In this document: positions 49,060 through 57,961 of the stretch, piece after piece | Layout: every line of letters begins with the position of its first letter | How positions within the stretch are numbered: the first letter of the stretch is position 1 | Source: Cyclobacteriaceae bacterium | GTDB lineage: Bacteria > Bacteroidota > Bacteroidia > Cytophagales > Cyclobacteriaceae | Assembly (NCBI GenBank): GCA_025808415.1 | Contig: CP075525.1 | Span: 1,101,501-1,165,500, forward strand | Direction: 5' to 3' | Length of the DNA stretch: 64,000 bases | Translations under genes and position numbers: made by a program | Notes under the pieces: generated by a model | What the model was told of the DNA's origin: nothing | The model's input: only the letters and a program-made list of their open reading frames with translations | Database searches by the model: none

Positions 49060-51933
49060 TTATTCGCGTGTTGCCTTGATCGGGAAACTCCTGAAAGTGC
49101 CGATGTTCATGTTACCGGTCATTTCATTTTCATTGATCACGGCTGTGCAATCAATGGTTACTTCGTTACCGCCAAAGTTCATGGTGTAGGCAAAGTAAAC
49201 TTTGTTCCCTTCTACCGTTACTTTTGAAAGTTTTACTTCCTGTGGCATACGATCGCTCTTAATGGTACCGCTGTAAGCATCACCATCTTTTATGATGGTG
49301 ATTTTGCCACCACCACCGGGTTGGCCACCTTCTACGGTATACACCCAATTCCCTTCGGCCTGGTAAACAGTATCCGTGGCAGCCTCTGGCAGTACAGGCT
49401 TGGCTGTTGATGCCGCTGGCATGCCACCGCCCATACGCAGGCCGCCACCATTTTGTTGTTGCATGCCTTCGTTCATGCCACCGCCCATATCCATGCCGCC
49501 ACCGTCTTTCATGTCGTCATTATTAATGGAGCGCCTGGTGGATCGCCTGCCGCGTTGCTGTTGCTCAAAGCTCATCTTTCCAATGCGGTAACTGAAGTTG
49601 ATTTTTGCATTGAAGTTGTAGAGTTCGTTTACACTTCGCTGGTTAATGGTAACGGTATTCAATTCGCTGCGAATTTTCATGGACGATTGCAGGAAGTTTT
49701 CAATACCAAAGCCGATGTTGCCTTTCTTATTTTTAAAGGTTTTATTAAGCGATAGGCTGTATACGCCAAACCCTCCCTGAAAACCTTGTAACTGTACCTG
49801 GCGGCCACGGTAAAATCCAAAAGCCTGAAGGGCCCAGTTATTTTTTAATTGGTACCCGCCAAACAATCGGCCACTATAAACAACCCCATCATTGGATGCT
49901 GAATATTCTGGGTTCGGGTCGTTGTTGCTAAGCGTGGCATAGTAAACATCGCCCCCACCGCCCAAAGTAAGTTTTCCGGCCATCACGTTCACATTCAGGC
50001 TTAATCCATAAGCATTCTCTTTACCAATATTTTTAAAAGTTGTTAAGATGGTATCGCCTTTGATTTCACGGATACGCTGGATCGAGTTGTTTGTGTTTCG
50101 GGCAAAGGTGGAAACCGATAGTGATGTAGACTTGATAGGTTTGCTGATGGACAATTCAAAATTGTCGGTGAACTCCGGTTCCAGCTCAGGGTTACCGATG
50201 GTAACGTTAAGCGGGTTGGCAGCCTGGATATTCGGGTTTAAAAATTGTAATGACGGACGTTGAATACGCCTGTTGTATGCCGCTTTAACGGTACTGGCCT
50301 TGAACCTTTTCGAGACGTTTACACTGGGTACGAACAAACCGTATGAGGGTATATTGATGTTTGCTTCAGTCCGTGTGAAGGCATTGATGGTTGTGTATTC
50401 ATAGCGCGCACCGGTTTTAAACCCGTAACCGCTTTTTGTATTAAGTGTGTATGAAAGATAACCGGCTGTAATGTTCTGGTCGTAGTTGAGGTTGTTGTTG
50501 AGCTCGCTGCTGTTAGACTCAGTGAAAACGCCATCTCCGTCAAGGTCAGCAAACGTAAGAAAGTTGCTGTACACCTGGCGCCAGATGTTTTTGCCGCCCA
50601 CTTCAACAATCTGCTTTTCACCAATCGGTGTTTGATAATCTACCTGAACCGTTGCTTCCTGGTTGTAGCTGTCGTTCAGGTTTTTGAAGGCAATGGAAGA
50701 GGGGAGTTCGTTCTCTTCCACAAAAAAGTTAGAAAAATTATTGTTACGGTTATTGCGGCTATACAAACCAAGCACGCTTAATTCTTGTTGCGGCTTATCA
50801 AATGTTTTGGTGTAGGTAAGATTGAGGTCTAAATTATTGGAAAGGTCTTCAGTGCTTACGTTACGTAAACTTGAAGGCCCAAGAATGTTGTTGGTGAAAC
50901 GCTGTGTTAAAAGTCCGTCTTGATAGTTTCTTCCATTGCGGGCACCTAAACGTACCGATCCTGTTAACGAATTGTATTTATTGATATCATAATCAAAGCC
51001 AAGGTTTACGTTTCCAAAAAGATTCTGGTTGCGTGTATCGGCACGTTGCAGGTTTAATACGTTGCCTGTGGTTTGTTCGTTTGAGAAGGCGCCTTTGATA
51101 TTGTAATTGGATCGGCTCCAGCCACCTAATGTCAGCCCGAGTTTTTTTGTCCGGTAGTTGCCGTTTAGCCCTAGGTTAGAACCCCTGAAGCCAACACTGC
51201 TGTTAATGTTCATGGTGGCACCTTCCAGGGTGGTTTTCTTGGTGATGATGTTGATGATCCCACCGGTACCTTCAGCATCATATTTTGCAGCAGGAGATGT
51301 AATCACTTCAACGGATTTGATTTGCTCAGCTGGAATTTGTTTTAAGGCATCCGCTACGCTGCTTGCCATAATGGTAGAAGGTTTGTTATTGATCAGCACC
51401 ATCACATTTTGACTCCCGCGCAACGATACGTTTCCTTCAAAGTCAACCGTAAGCATGGGTACGCGCTTCAATACATCGGTAGCATCGCCACCCTGGGTAG
51501 TGTTATCATTTTCGGCATTGTAGATGGTACGGTCTACACGCTCTTCAACCATTGAACGTTGGCCTTCAACCACTACTTCATTTAGCATCTTCGTTTCAGC
51601 CGTCAGTGCAATGGTACCAATATCAATGGTGTTCCTCCTATCGCTGATTTCAACCGCAATACTTTTTGATTCAAACCCTACAAAAGAAATAACCAGCGTG
51701 TGCTTTCCTGATGGAACCTTGTTAAGGGTGAACTTTCCTTTTAAGTCAGCCACAGTGCCATCGATGGTTTTGCCATCGGCAGTTACCAGGGCAACGGTGG
51801 CAAACTCCACGGCTTCCTTCGTGGAGGCATCTGTAATCGTTCCGGTTATTTTACCGTTGCCTTTTGGTTCGGCCGGTTGTTGGGCGAAGGTCGCATGGGC
51901 GAGAACAAGCAGTAAAAAAGTGAGTTTTCTCAT
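49060..51933 (-). CDS. TonB-dependent receptor with C-terminal extension, 957 aa
   Basis: A signal peptide (cut near FAQQ) is followed by a carboxypeptidase-regulatory-like beta-sandwich (KITGTITDASTKEAVEFATV; LVISFVGFESKSI) at residues ~28-115, a plug domain (GDATDVLKRVPMLTV; VSLRGSQNVMVLINNKPSTI; DAEGTGGIINIITKK), then a 22-strand-type barrel ending near INFSYRIGKMSFEQQQRGRR. Past the barrel come a Met/Gly-rich linker (GGMDMGGGMNEGMQQQNGG) and a ~100-residue beta-domain (WVYTVEGGQPGGGGKITIIK; GDAYSGTIKSDR). The extension is unusual, and the Met-rich linker could bind metal. It is divergent from the LytS/LytTR pair. Confidence 0.85.
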   Translation of the reverse strand: MRKLTFLLLVLAHATFAQQPAEPKGNGKITGTITDASTKEAVEFATVALVTADGKTIDGTVADLKGKFTLNKVPSGKHTLVISFVGFESKSIAVEISDRRNTIDIGTIALTAETKMLNEVVVEGQRSMVEERVDRTIYNAENDNTTQGGDATDVLKRVPMLTVDFEGNVSLRGSQNVMVLINNKPSTIMASSVADALKQIPAEQIKSVEVITSPAAKYDAEGTGGIINIITKKTTLEGATMNINSSVGFRGSNLGLNGNYRTKKLGLTLGGWSRSNYNIKGAFSNEQTTGNVLNLQRADTRNQNLFGNVNLGFDYDINKYNSLTGSVRLGARNGRNYQDGLLTQRFTNNILGPSSLRNVSTEDLSNNLDLNLTYTKTFDKPQQELSVLGLYSRNNRNNNFSNFFVEENELPSSIAFKNLNDSYNQEATVQVDYQTPIGEKQIVEVGGKNIWRQVYSNFLTFADLDGDGVFTESNSSELNNNLNYDQNITAGYLSYTLNTKSGYGFKTGARYEYTTINAFTRTEANINIPSYGLFVPSVNVSKRFKASTVKAAYNRRIQRPSLQFLNPNIQAANPLNVTIGNPELEPEFTDNFELSISKPIKSTSLSVSTFARNTNNSIQRIREIKGDTILTTFKNIGKENAYGLSLNVNVMAGKLTLGGGGDVYYATLSNNDPNPEYSASNDGVVYSGRLFGGYQLKNNWALQAFGFYRGRQVQLQGFQGGFGVYSLSLNKTFKNKKGNIGFGIENFLQSSMKIRSELNTVTINQRSVNELYNFNAKINFSYRIGKMSFEQQQRGRRSTRRSINNDDMKDGGGMDMGGGMNEGMQQQNGGGLRMGGGMPAASTAKPVLPEAATDTVYQAEGNWVYTVEGGQPGGGGKITIIKDGDAYSGTIKSDRMPQEVKLSKVTVEGNKVYFAYTMNFGGNEVTIDCTAVINENEMTGNMNIGTFRSFPIKATRE

Positions 51934-52232
51934 GATTTAACGGTTCATTTTCGGGATTGAAGTAATTCGGCAACGCTGCCAGCACATTTTAAACTGCAAA
52001 AGAAGGATAAAGTTTCCGCTACCGTTTGGTTATTAGACCGTTACTGTTTTTCTATCGATAAAACCGGTGCTTTTACGACTGATCGAGATGGTGGGTATCA
52101 GGCTTGAATGTGTCGATTGATCGTGCCAAACGGTATAAAATTGACGCTGATCGGTATAATCAACACGGCAAGGCGGCTACTTTTGTTTTTGGTTGCTGTT
52201 TGAGTCAGCAGCATATTATTAATTTGTTATCC

Positions 52233-53273
52233 ATGCAAACGTACTTTCAGCGTAACCGGATATTTGTGTTGCACCTGTTATTTTGGTGTGTATACCTGTC
52301 ATTTAATATTTATTCGGCAAGCTTCTATTCGCAAGTGCGGGGTTACGATTGGAGCCGGGGGCTTTTGTTTACAGGCATCCAGTTTGTTTTTACGTTTGCC
52401 ATAGCCTATCTCAATTACTTCCTTTTTCTTCCGCGCTTCTTGCAACATAAGAAAATCTGGCGCTATTTATTGGAGTTTGTTATCCCGTTTGCCTTACTGG
52501 TTGCGTTTCGTGTTTATGTGCAGCGCATGTTAATGGGGGGTTCACCCCGCGCTGAGTTTTTCAGTTCGCACATGTATGTTATTCAGGTGGCCGCAATAGC
52601 TTTATTCATTACCATATTTGTGAGTATGTTGCGGTTTGCTGCCGAATGGTTTGAGTTGGAAGCGCGGAAGAAAGAAGTAGAAAATGAAAAGCTTTATGCC
52701 GAGCTTAATTTTTTAAGGGCCCAGATAAACCCGCATTTCCTTTTCAATACCTTAAACAACTTGTATTACCTGGCTTATTCTAAATCCGACAACACCACCG
52801 AAGTTATTTCCAAGCTATCGCAGATGATGCGGTATATGATTTATGAATCGAACCATGAGAAGGTGCTGCTGAGCAAGGAAATCGAATACATGCAAAATTA
52901 TATAAGCCTGGAGCAGTTGCGCCTGAATAACCAGGTGCCCATCAAGTTTACCATTGAGGGGGTAACCGAAAATATTATGGTTGCCCCGCTCATTTTTATT
53001 ACCTTTCTGGAGAATGCTTTTAAACACGGTGTGAACAACAAAAGCACCGGGGCTTGGGTAAACATTTCCATAGTCATGAAAGGTAAGCAATGTACTTACA
53101 GGGTTGAAAACAGTAAGGCCCCTGTTTCTGCCGATTCGAAAGAGGGAAAGTCAGGGATAGGGCTCCAGAACGTTCAGCGCAGGTTAGAGTTGAGTTACCC
53201 CGGCCTGTATACCCTGTTGACCAAAGATGAGCCCGACCGTTACGCTGTACAACTGGATATAACACTTTCGTGA
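52233..53273 (+). CDS. LytS-type sensor histidine kinase, 346 aa
   Basis: Four hydrophobic segments at the N-terminus (IFVLHLLFWCVYLSFNIYSA; LLFTGIQFVFTFAIAYLNYF; LLEFVIPFALLVAFRVYV; VIQVAAIALFITIFVSML) precede a His_kinase domain with H-box NPHFLFNTLNNLYYL and an HATPase region (FLENAFKHGVNNKS; GIGLQNVQRRL). It belongs to the YehU/LytS group, whose partner is LytTR. The start is placed at the ATG at 52233; the 43 codons before it are poorly supported. It overlaps the regulator gene by 4 nt. Confidence 0.85.
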   Translation: MQTYFQRNRIFVLHLLFWCVYLSFNIYSASFYSQVRGYDWSRGLLFTGIQFVFTFAIAYLNYFLFLPRFLQHKKIWRYLLEFVIPFALLVAFRVYVQRMLMGGSPRAEFFSSHMYVIQVAAIALFITIFVSMLRFAAEWFELEARKKEVENEKLYAELNFLRAQINPHFLFNTLNNLYYLAYSKSDNTTEVISKLSQMMRYMIYESNHEKVLLSKEIEYMQNYISLEQLRLNNQVPIKFTIEGVTENIMVAPLIFITFLENAFKHGVNNKSTGAWVNISIVMKGKQCTYRVENSKAPVSADSKEGKSGIGLQNVQRRLELSYPGLYTLLTKDEPDRYAVQLDITLS

Positions 53274-53998
53274 ACCTAACCTGTTTAATTGTTGAAGATG
53301 AACCGCTGGCCCGCAACCTGCTGGTGGATTATGTGAAGAAGGTGCCCTCACTGAAGTTAGTGGAAGCTTGTTCCAACGCGATGGATGCCATGGAAATCCT
53401 ACGCAAGCAACAAGTAGATTTGCTTTTCCTGGATATACAAATGCCGGAAATCACCGGAATTACCTTTTTGAAAATTTTACAGAAACGACCATTGGTAATT
53501 TTTACAACCGCCTATTCGCAATATGCCCTTGAAGGGTACGAACTGGACGTGGTAGATTACCTGCTTAAGCCCATTACCCTTGAACGTTTTTTAAAAGCGG
53601 TGGATAAGGCCATGCAACGCCATCAACTTGCACATCAATCTACTATACCCTTGATTTCGCAACCCGGCCCAGAGAAACCTGACTTTGTTTTTGTCAAGGA
53701 CGGTACAAAAATGGTGAAGGTGCAATTAGACGATATATTGTATGTAGAGGGTATGAAGGACTATGTGACCATTCATACCCGCGAAAAAAAGATAACCACC
53801 CTGCAGCGGATGAAGGTCCTTGAAGAACAATTACCTGCCGATAAATTTATAAGGGTGCACCATTCGTACATTATAGCGTTTAAGGCCATTGATGCCGTAC
53901 ATAAAAGCGATGTGCAAATAGGGCAGGCCATGATACCCATAAGCGATAGCTATAAAAAGGCTTTCCGGGAGTATGTGGATAAAAACCACATGCAATAA
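53270..53998 (+). CDS. LytTR-family response regulator, 242 aa
   Basis: A receiver domain (VDLLFLDIQMPEITGITFLK, phosphoacceptor Asp55; LVIFTTAYSQYALEGYELDV; KPI) is joined to a LytTR DNA-binding domain (FVFVKDGTKMVKVQLDDILY; VEGMKDYVTIHTREKKI; FIRVHHSYIIAFKAIDAV). It starts with GTG within the TGA stop of the kinase gene (GTGA), so the two are coupled. The regulon is unknown; the divergent TonB-receptor gene is the nearest candidate. Confidence 0.9.
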   Translation: MNLTCLIVEDEPLARNLLVDYVKKVPSLKLVEACSNAMDAMEILRKQQVDLLFLDIQMPEITGITFLKILQKRPLVIFTTAYSQYALEGYELDVVDYLLKPITLERFLKAVDKAMQRHQLAHQSTIPLISQPGPEKPDFVFVKDGTKMVKVQLDDILYVEGMKDYVTIHTREKKITTLQRMKVLEEQLPADKFIRVHHSYIIAFKAIDAVHKSDVQIGQAMIPISDSYKKAFREYVDKNHMQ

Positions 53999-54005
53999 GG
54001 ATGTT

Positions 54006-54036
54006 TTTGCACGGTTCATAAATTGAAATATATTTG
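54006..54036 (+). promoter_or_regulatory. Bacteroidota-type promoter of tRNA-Ala
   Basis: TTTG (54006-54009), a 19-bp spacer and TATATTTG (54029-54036) match the phylum's -33/-7 consensus (TTTG, TAnnTTTG). The -7 end lies 13 nt before the tRNA. Confidence 0.75.
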
Positions 54037-54049
54037 CCCACTCATTAAA

Positions 54050-54123
54050 GGGGCATTAGCTCAGCTGGCTAGAGCGCTACAATGGCATTGTAGAGGTCAT
54101 CGGTTCGACTCCGATATGCTCCA
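54050..54123 (+). tRNA. tRNA-Ala (GGC)
   Basis: The cloverleaf folds with acceptor GGGGCAT/ATGCTCC, including the G3-U70 pair that defines tRNA-Ala, and anticodon loop ATGGCAT (GGC), T-arm CATCGGTTCGACTCCGATAT. The CCA end is not encoded (A73 followed by CAA). A strong hairpin terminator follows. Confidence 0.95.
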
Positions 54124-54141
54124 CAACCTTTTAATTTTTTG

Positions 54142-54180
54142 AAGCCATTTCATGCAATTGATGCACGAAATGGCTTTTTT
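54142..54180 (+). terminator. Terminator of tRNA-Ala
   Basis: AAGCCATTTC (54142-54151) pairs with GAAATGGCTT (54167-54176), followed by TTTT-G-TTTT. Confidence 0.85.
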
Positions 54181-54229
54181 GTTTTAGCGGTCAACGGCTG
54201 CTCAAACAATACCCAAACTTTTGATAGGA

Positions 54230-55057
54230 TCATGCCATTACAGCCAACATGGATAATACTGGCTTGCCAAGGGAAAAATCACCCCCAAATTGAATTCTTT
54301 TTTCGGCATCGGCAGGCGAAAGTCCCTTGGTAAATAGTTTCCAGGCCGTATCGGGGTCGATGAAAATTTCAGTATTTACTTCACAACCCTCATTAGTCAT
54401 GCGCCAGCCGGCTGTTTCTTTTTGCAGATACCAGGTACCGCCAATTTCTGATGTTATCGATACGCGGATACATGTTCCGTTTTCCGCTTTTGTATTCCGA
54501 TAAGTGTAAGGCAATGCCTGCATGAATGTTTCAATAAGTGGTGAATAAAATTCTTTTGTCATGATACCGGGTTTACCAACGGCTTCCCGGATTTGTTGTT
54601 GGTGGTGCCACTTTTCGGTGTACTCGCGGGCAACGTGAAACCAGTTGGGTGATTCGGTTTGGCCAGCCCAGGTCACGGCAAACAGGGCTGGCTTAAATGG
54701 ATCAAGTTTGTTCAATTGCTCATGGTGCTCCTTTCCGGTAATCTCCAATAGTTCTATAAGTACACCCGGGCTTAACCTTTTGGTGGCTTTAACCCAATCG
54801 GCATTGAGCCTGTTCAAATAATCGACTAAATCCCGATACGATTCAATTTTTTTGGGGGGTTCACCAACATAGTGATCGCGCATTTGTGAGATCACCCTAA
54901 GATTAATATCCAACAAATGGGTAGCGATGTCTTTTACCGTCCATTGCTTCGCTAATGTTGGCTTACTCCATTCTTCTGGTGTTAGCGAGCGAAGCAGTTC
55001 GATGAGTTTTTCATTGAGTTTTGGAAAGAGATGAATGGTATGAATAGGGACTTCCAT
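54230..55057 (-). CDS. Maleylpyruvate-isomerase-like (DinB superfamily) protein, 275 aa
   Basis: The N-terminal half is a DinB/MDMPI-type four-helix bundle: LIELLRSLTPEEWSKPTLAK, QWTVKDIATHLLDINLRVIS and YTEKWHHQQQIREAVGKPG provide the His residues of the metal site. The C-terminal ~80 residues (CIRVSITSEIGGTWYLQKE; FIDPDTAWKLFTKGLSPADA) look like the SCP2/MDMPI C-terminal domain. Members use mycothiol or other thiols, which are not expected in this phylum, so its cofactor and substrate are unknown. Confidence 0.75.
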   Translation of the reverse strand: MEVPIHTIHLFPKLNEKLIELLRSLTPEEWSKPTLAKQWTVKDIATHLLDINLRVISQMRDHYVGEPPKKIESYRDLVDYLNRLNADWVKATKRLSPGVLIELLEITGKEHHEQLNKLDPFKPALFAVTWAGQTESPNWFHVAREYTEKWHHQQQIREAVGKPGIMTKEFYSPLIETFMQALPYTYRNTKAENGTCIRVSITSEIGGTWYLQKETAGWRMTNEGCEVNTEIFIDPDTAWKLFTKGLSPADAEKRIQFGGDFSLGKPVLSMLAVMA

Positions 55058-55102
55058 GAAGTAAATATACCTTGTGTTTCATTAATAGCACCCCTATAAT
55101 AG

Positions 55103-55131
55103 AAAAGCCCAGGAAGAAACCTGAGGCTTTT
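55103..55131. terminator. Terminator-like hairpin at the left edge of the tandem array
   Basis: AAAAGCCCAGG (55103-55113) pairs with CCTG-A-GGCTTTT (55120-55131) with one bulged A; a T run on each strand makes it bidirectional. It ends leftward transcripts leaving the array. Confidence 0.65.
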
Positions 55132-55140
55132 GATTAATGT

Positions 55141-56569
55141 CGAGGTGAGAAGATTCCCTGCCTGCGCTGCCGCTTCGGCAGGCAGGGAACTTCCGAAGGG
55201 TTCGTAGTCACCACCTGTCCATTCGCTTAAGGTCCTGAAATGTAACGCGGTGGTTCAAACGTAAAAAGGTTCAGCATTAAAACTGAACCTTACGAATGTC
55301 GAGGTGAGAAGATTCCCTGCCTGCGCTGCCGCTTCGGCAGGCAGGGAACTTCCGAAGGGTTCGTAGTCACCACCTGTCCATTCGCTTAAGGTCCTGAAAT
55401 GTAACGCGGTGGTTCAAACGTAAAAAGGTTCAGCATTAAAACTGAACCTTACGAATGTCGAGGTGAGAAGATTCCCTGCCTGCGCTGCCGCTTCGGCAGG
55501 CAGGGAACTTCCGAAGGGTTCGTAGTCACCACCTGTCCATTCGCTTAAGGTCCTGAAATGTAACGCGGTGGTTCAAACGTAAAAAGGTTCAGCATTAAAA
55601 CTGAACCTTACGAATGTCGAGGTGAGAAGATTCCCTGCCTGCGCTGCCGCTTCGGCAGGCAGGGAACTTCCGAAGGGTTCGTAGTCACCACCTGTCCATT
55701 CGCTTAAGGTCCTGAAATGTAACGCGGTGGTTCAAACGTAAAAAGGTTCAGCATTAAAACTGAACCTTACGAATGTCGAGGTGAGAAGATTCCCTGCCTG
55801 CGCTGCCGCTTCGGCAGGCAGGGAACTTCCGAAGGGTTCGTAGTCACCACCTGTCCATTCGCTTAAGGTCCTGAAATGTAACGCGGTGGTTCAAACGTAA
55901 AAAGGTTCAGCATTAAAACTGAACCTTACGAATGTCGAGGTGAGAAGATTCCCTGCCTGCGCTGCCGCTTCGGCAGGCAGGGAACTTCCGAAGGGTTCGT
56001 AGTCACCACCTGTCCATTCGCTTAAGGTCCTGAAATGTAACGCGGTGGTTCAAACGTAAAAAGGTTCAGCATTAAAACTGAACCTTACGAATGTCGAGGT
56101 GAGAAGATTCCCTGCCTGCGCTGCCGCTTCGGCAGGCAGGGAACTTCCGAAGGGTTCGTAGTCACCACCTGTCCATTCGCTTAAGGTCCTGAAATGTAAC
56201 GCGGTGGTTCAAACGTAAAAAGGTTCAGCATTAAAACTGAACCTTACGAATGTCGAGGTGAGAAGATTCCCTGCCTGCGCTGCCGCTTCGGCAGGCAGGG
56301 AACTTCCGAAGGGTTCGTAGTCACCACCTGTCCATTCGCTTAAGGTCCTGAAATGTAACGCGGTGGTTCAAACGTAAAAAGGTTCAGCATTAAAACTGAA
56401 CCTTACGAATGTCGAGGTGAGAAGATTCCCTGCCTGCGCTGCCGCTTCGGCAGGCAGGGAACTTCCGAAGGGTTCGTAGTCACCACCTGTCCATTCGCTT
56501 AAGGTCCTGAAATGTAACGCGGTGGTTCAAACGTAAAAAGGTTCAGCATTAAAACTGAACCTACGAATG
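55141..56569 (-). repeat. Tandem array: nine 159-bp units derived from the tRNA-Pro 3' end
   Basis: The units start at 55141, 55300, 55459, 55618, 55777, 55936, 56095, 56254 and 56413, and look identical apart from one base missing in the last. Each starts with CGAGGTGAGAAGATTC, identical to the 3' end of the adjacent tRNA-Pro. It is then interrupted by a palindrome (CCTGCCTGC ... GCAGGCAGG) and continues GAACTTCCGA, the next bases of the tRNA. About 70 unrelated bases follow, then GGTTCAG-CATTAAAA-CTGAACC, which on the tRNA strand is a hairpin followed by TTTTT. Each unit is thus a decayed tRNA-like 3' half plus terminator. This 1.4-kb stretch has no gene. Confidence 0.85.
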
Positions 56570-56644
56570 TCGAGGTGAGAAGATTCGAACTTCCGACCCC
56601 CACGTCCCTAACGTGGTGCGCTAACCGGGCTGCGCTACACCTCG
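56570..56644 (-). tRNA. tRNA-Pro (AGG)
   Basis: Acceptor CGAGGTG/CACCTCG with C1-G72 and A73, both proline identity elements; D-arm GCGCAGCCCGGTTAGCGC; anticodon stem-loop CCACG-TTAGGGA-CGTGG, giving AGG; T-arm GGAAG-TTCGAAT-CTTCT. CCA is not encoded. An A34 proline tRNA is uncommon in bacteria, which usually use GGG or TGG. The right end of a nine-unit array derived from this gene abuts its 3' end. Confidence 0.85.
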
Positions 56645-56690
56645 AACTCCCAAAATGGGCTGCAATATTACTAAGTATGGTGTGAACTCC

Positions 56691-56698
56691 CAAAGTTA
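56691..56698 (-). promoter_or_regulatory. Possible -7 element upstream of tRNA-Pro
   Basis: TAACTTTG on the minus strand fits TAnnTTTG. It lies 46 bp before the tRNA with no clear -33 TTTG, so support is weak. The rest of the 158-bp gap to the next gene shows only a 12-bp direct repeat (GAACTCCCAAA at 56644 and 56685). Confidence 0.3.
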
Positions 56699-56802
56699 AA
56701 AGATTGAGATTTTTATAGGCCTGCCGGTTACGAATTATTAAAGTCTATGGTTCCGGATCAATGAAATGGATTTAACTTATCCTATTAAATTAAATCTGAG
56801 AT

Positions 56803-57294
56803 ATGAATAAATACAGTATTCCCTCGCAAGCCCGCATTGGCCATGTTCATCTTAAAGTGTCCGACTTAAACCGTGCACTTGAATTCTATCGTGATTTGTT
56901 GGGTTTTGAATTGATCACTATGTATGGCCATCAGGCTGCCTTTATTTCTGCAGGTGGTTATCATCATCATATTGGCCTTAATACGTGGCAAAGCGAGGGG
57001 GCGCCACCCGCATCACCCTATGGAGTAGGCTTGTTTCATACAGCCATACTTTATCCGACTCGTAAAGACCTTGCGGTAATCTTGAATCGTTTACGGGAAC
57101 ATAAATATCCGCTTACCGGTGCGTCCGACCATGGAGTATCGGAAGCACTCTATTTGGATGACCCCGATGGAAATGGGGTAGAGCTATATTGGGATAAACC
57201 CCGTGAACAGTGGCCACAGAAAACTGATGGTTCAATTGAGATGTTTACAAAGCCATTGAATCTGAATGACCTTTTAGAAGAGTTGAACAGATGA
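56803..57294 (+). CDS. VOC-family dioxygenase-like protein, 163 aa
   Basis: A single-module glyoxalase/extradiol-dioxygenase-type protein: ARIGHVHLKVSDLNRALEFY (His metal ligand), HHHIGLNTWQSEGAPP, GLFHTAILYPTRKDLAVIL (His) and ALYLDDPDGNGVELYWDKP (Glu). All three metal ligands are kept, so it is probably an active metalloenzyme, similar to CatE-like proteins. Its stop overlaps the next gene by 4 nt (ATGA). Confidence 0.8.
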   Translation: MNKYSIPSQARIGHVHLKVSDLNRALEFYRDLLGFELITMYGHQAAFISAGGYHHHIGLNTWQSEGAPPASPYGVGLFHTAILYPTRKDLAVILNRLREHKYPLTGASDHGVSEALYLDDPDGNGVELYWDKPREQWPQKTDGSIEMFTKPLNLNDLLEELNR

Positions 57295-57944
57295 AAACCC
57301 GTTCGCTTTTACTTCACGTCTCTGAATCCATCGGATCGGTTTCGGCTGAATTGCAGGTGCCCGATAAAATGAACCACATATTCACATTGGCACATGGTGC
57401 GGGTGCTGGTATGAACCATACGTTTATGGTTGGATTGGCGAAAGCGTTGGCTAATGAGAGAATCGGAACGTTGCGTTTTAATTTTCCATATATGGAGAAA
57501 AAGAAGAGACGACCTGATGTTGCGGCTGTAGCGCATGCAACGGTTGAAGCCGCCCTTCATGAAGTACATAAATTGTTTCCGGATGTGCCGGTTTTTGCTT
57601 CAGGAAAATCATTTGGTGGTCGTATGTCTTCACAATTATTGGCCACAAAGCAGTTTAATTTTGTAAGGGGCCTGGTCTTTTTTGGTTTTCCATTACATCC
57701 TGCCGGTAAGCCGGGTATTGAAAGAGCCGATCATCTTAGAAAAGTAATGGTACCCATGTTGTTTCTGCAGGGCACACGTGATGAGTTAGCCACCTGGTCG
57801 TTGATCACCGAAGTTTGCGCACAATTGCCTGATGCAATTCTTGTTCCGATGGAACGCGCGAACCATGCTTTTTATATTCCTAAATCAGATGCATTGCCAC
57901 TGCTGGCTACAGAAACAGTACGCTGGATAGAGAGATTAGGGTAG
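57291..57944 (+). CDS. Alpha/beta-hydrolase of the KANL3/TEX30 type, 217 aa
   Basis: A compact alpha/beta-hydrolase: THA-type oxyanion region HIFTLAHGAGAGMNHTFMVG, nucleophile elbow GKSFGGRMSS (Ser in G-x-S-x-G), acid Asp in LFLQGTRDELATW and base His in ERANHAFYIP. It is a dienelactone-hydrolase-like esterase or acyl hydrolase of unknown substrate in the cytoplasm. It is translationally coupled with the VOC gene. Confidence 0.85.
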   Translation: MKTRSLLLHVSESIGSVSAELQVPDKMNHIFTLAHGAGAGMNHTFMVGLAKALANERIGTLRFNFPYMEKKKRRPDVAAVAHATVEAALHEVHKLFPDVPVFASGKSFGGRMSSQLLATKQFNFVRGLVFFGFPLHPAGKPGIERADHLRKVMVPMLFLQGTRDELATWSLITEVCAQLPDAILVPMERANHAFYIPKSDALPLLATETVRWIERLG

Positions 57945-57961
57945 CGTTAAAACTTCCGGTT

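Noticed and set aside
55141..56569. CRISPR array
   Set aside because: The period is 159 bp with identical units and no variable spacers, and the units contain tRNA pieces and terminators.
56499..56693. Small minus-strand ORF across the tRNA-Pro gene
   Set aside because: It overlaps the tRNA and a repeat unit and has no ribosome-binding site.
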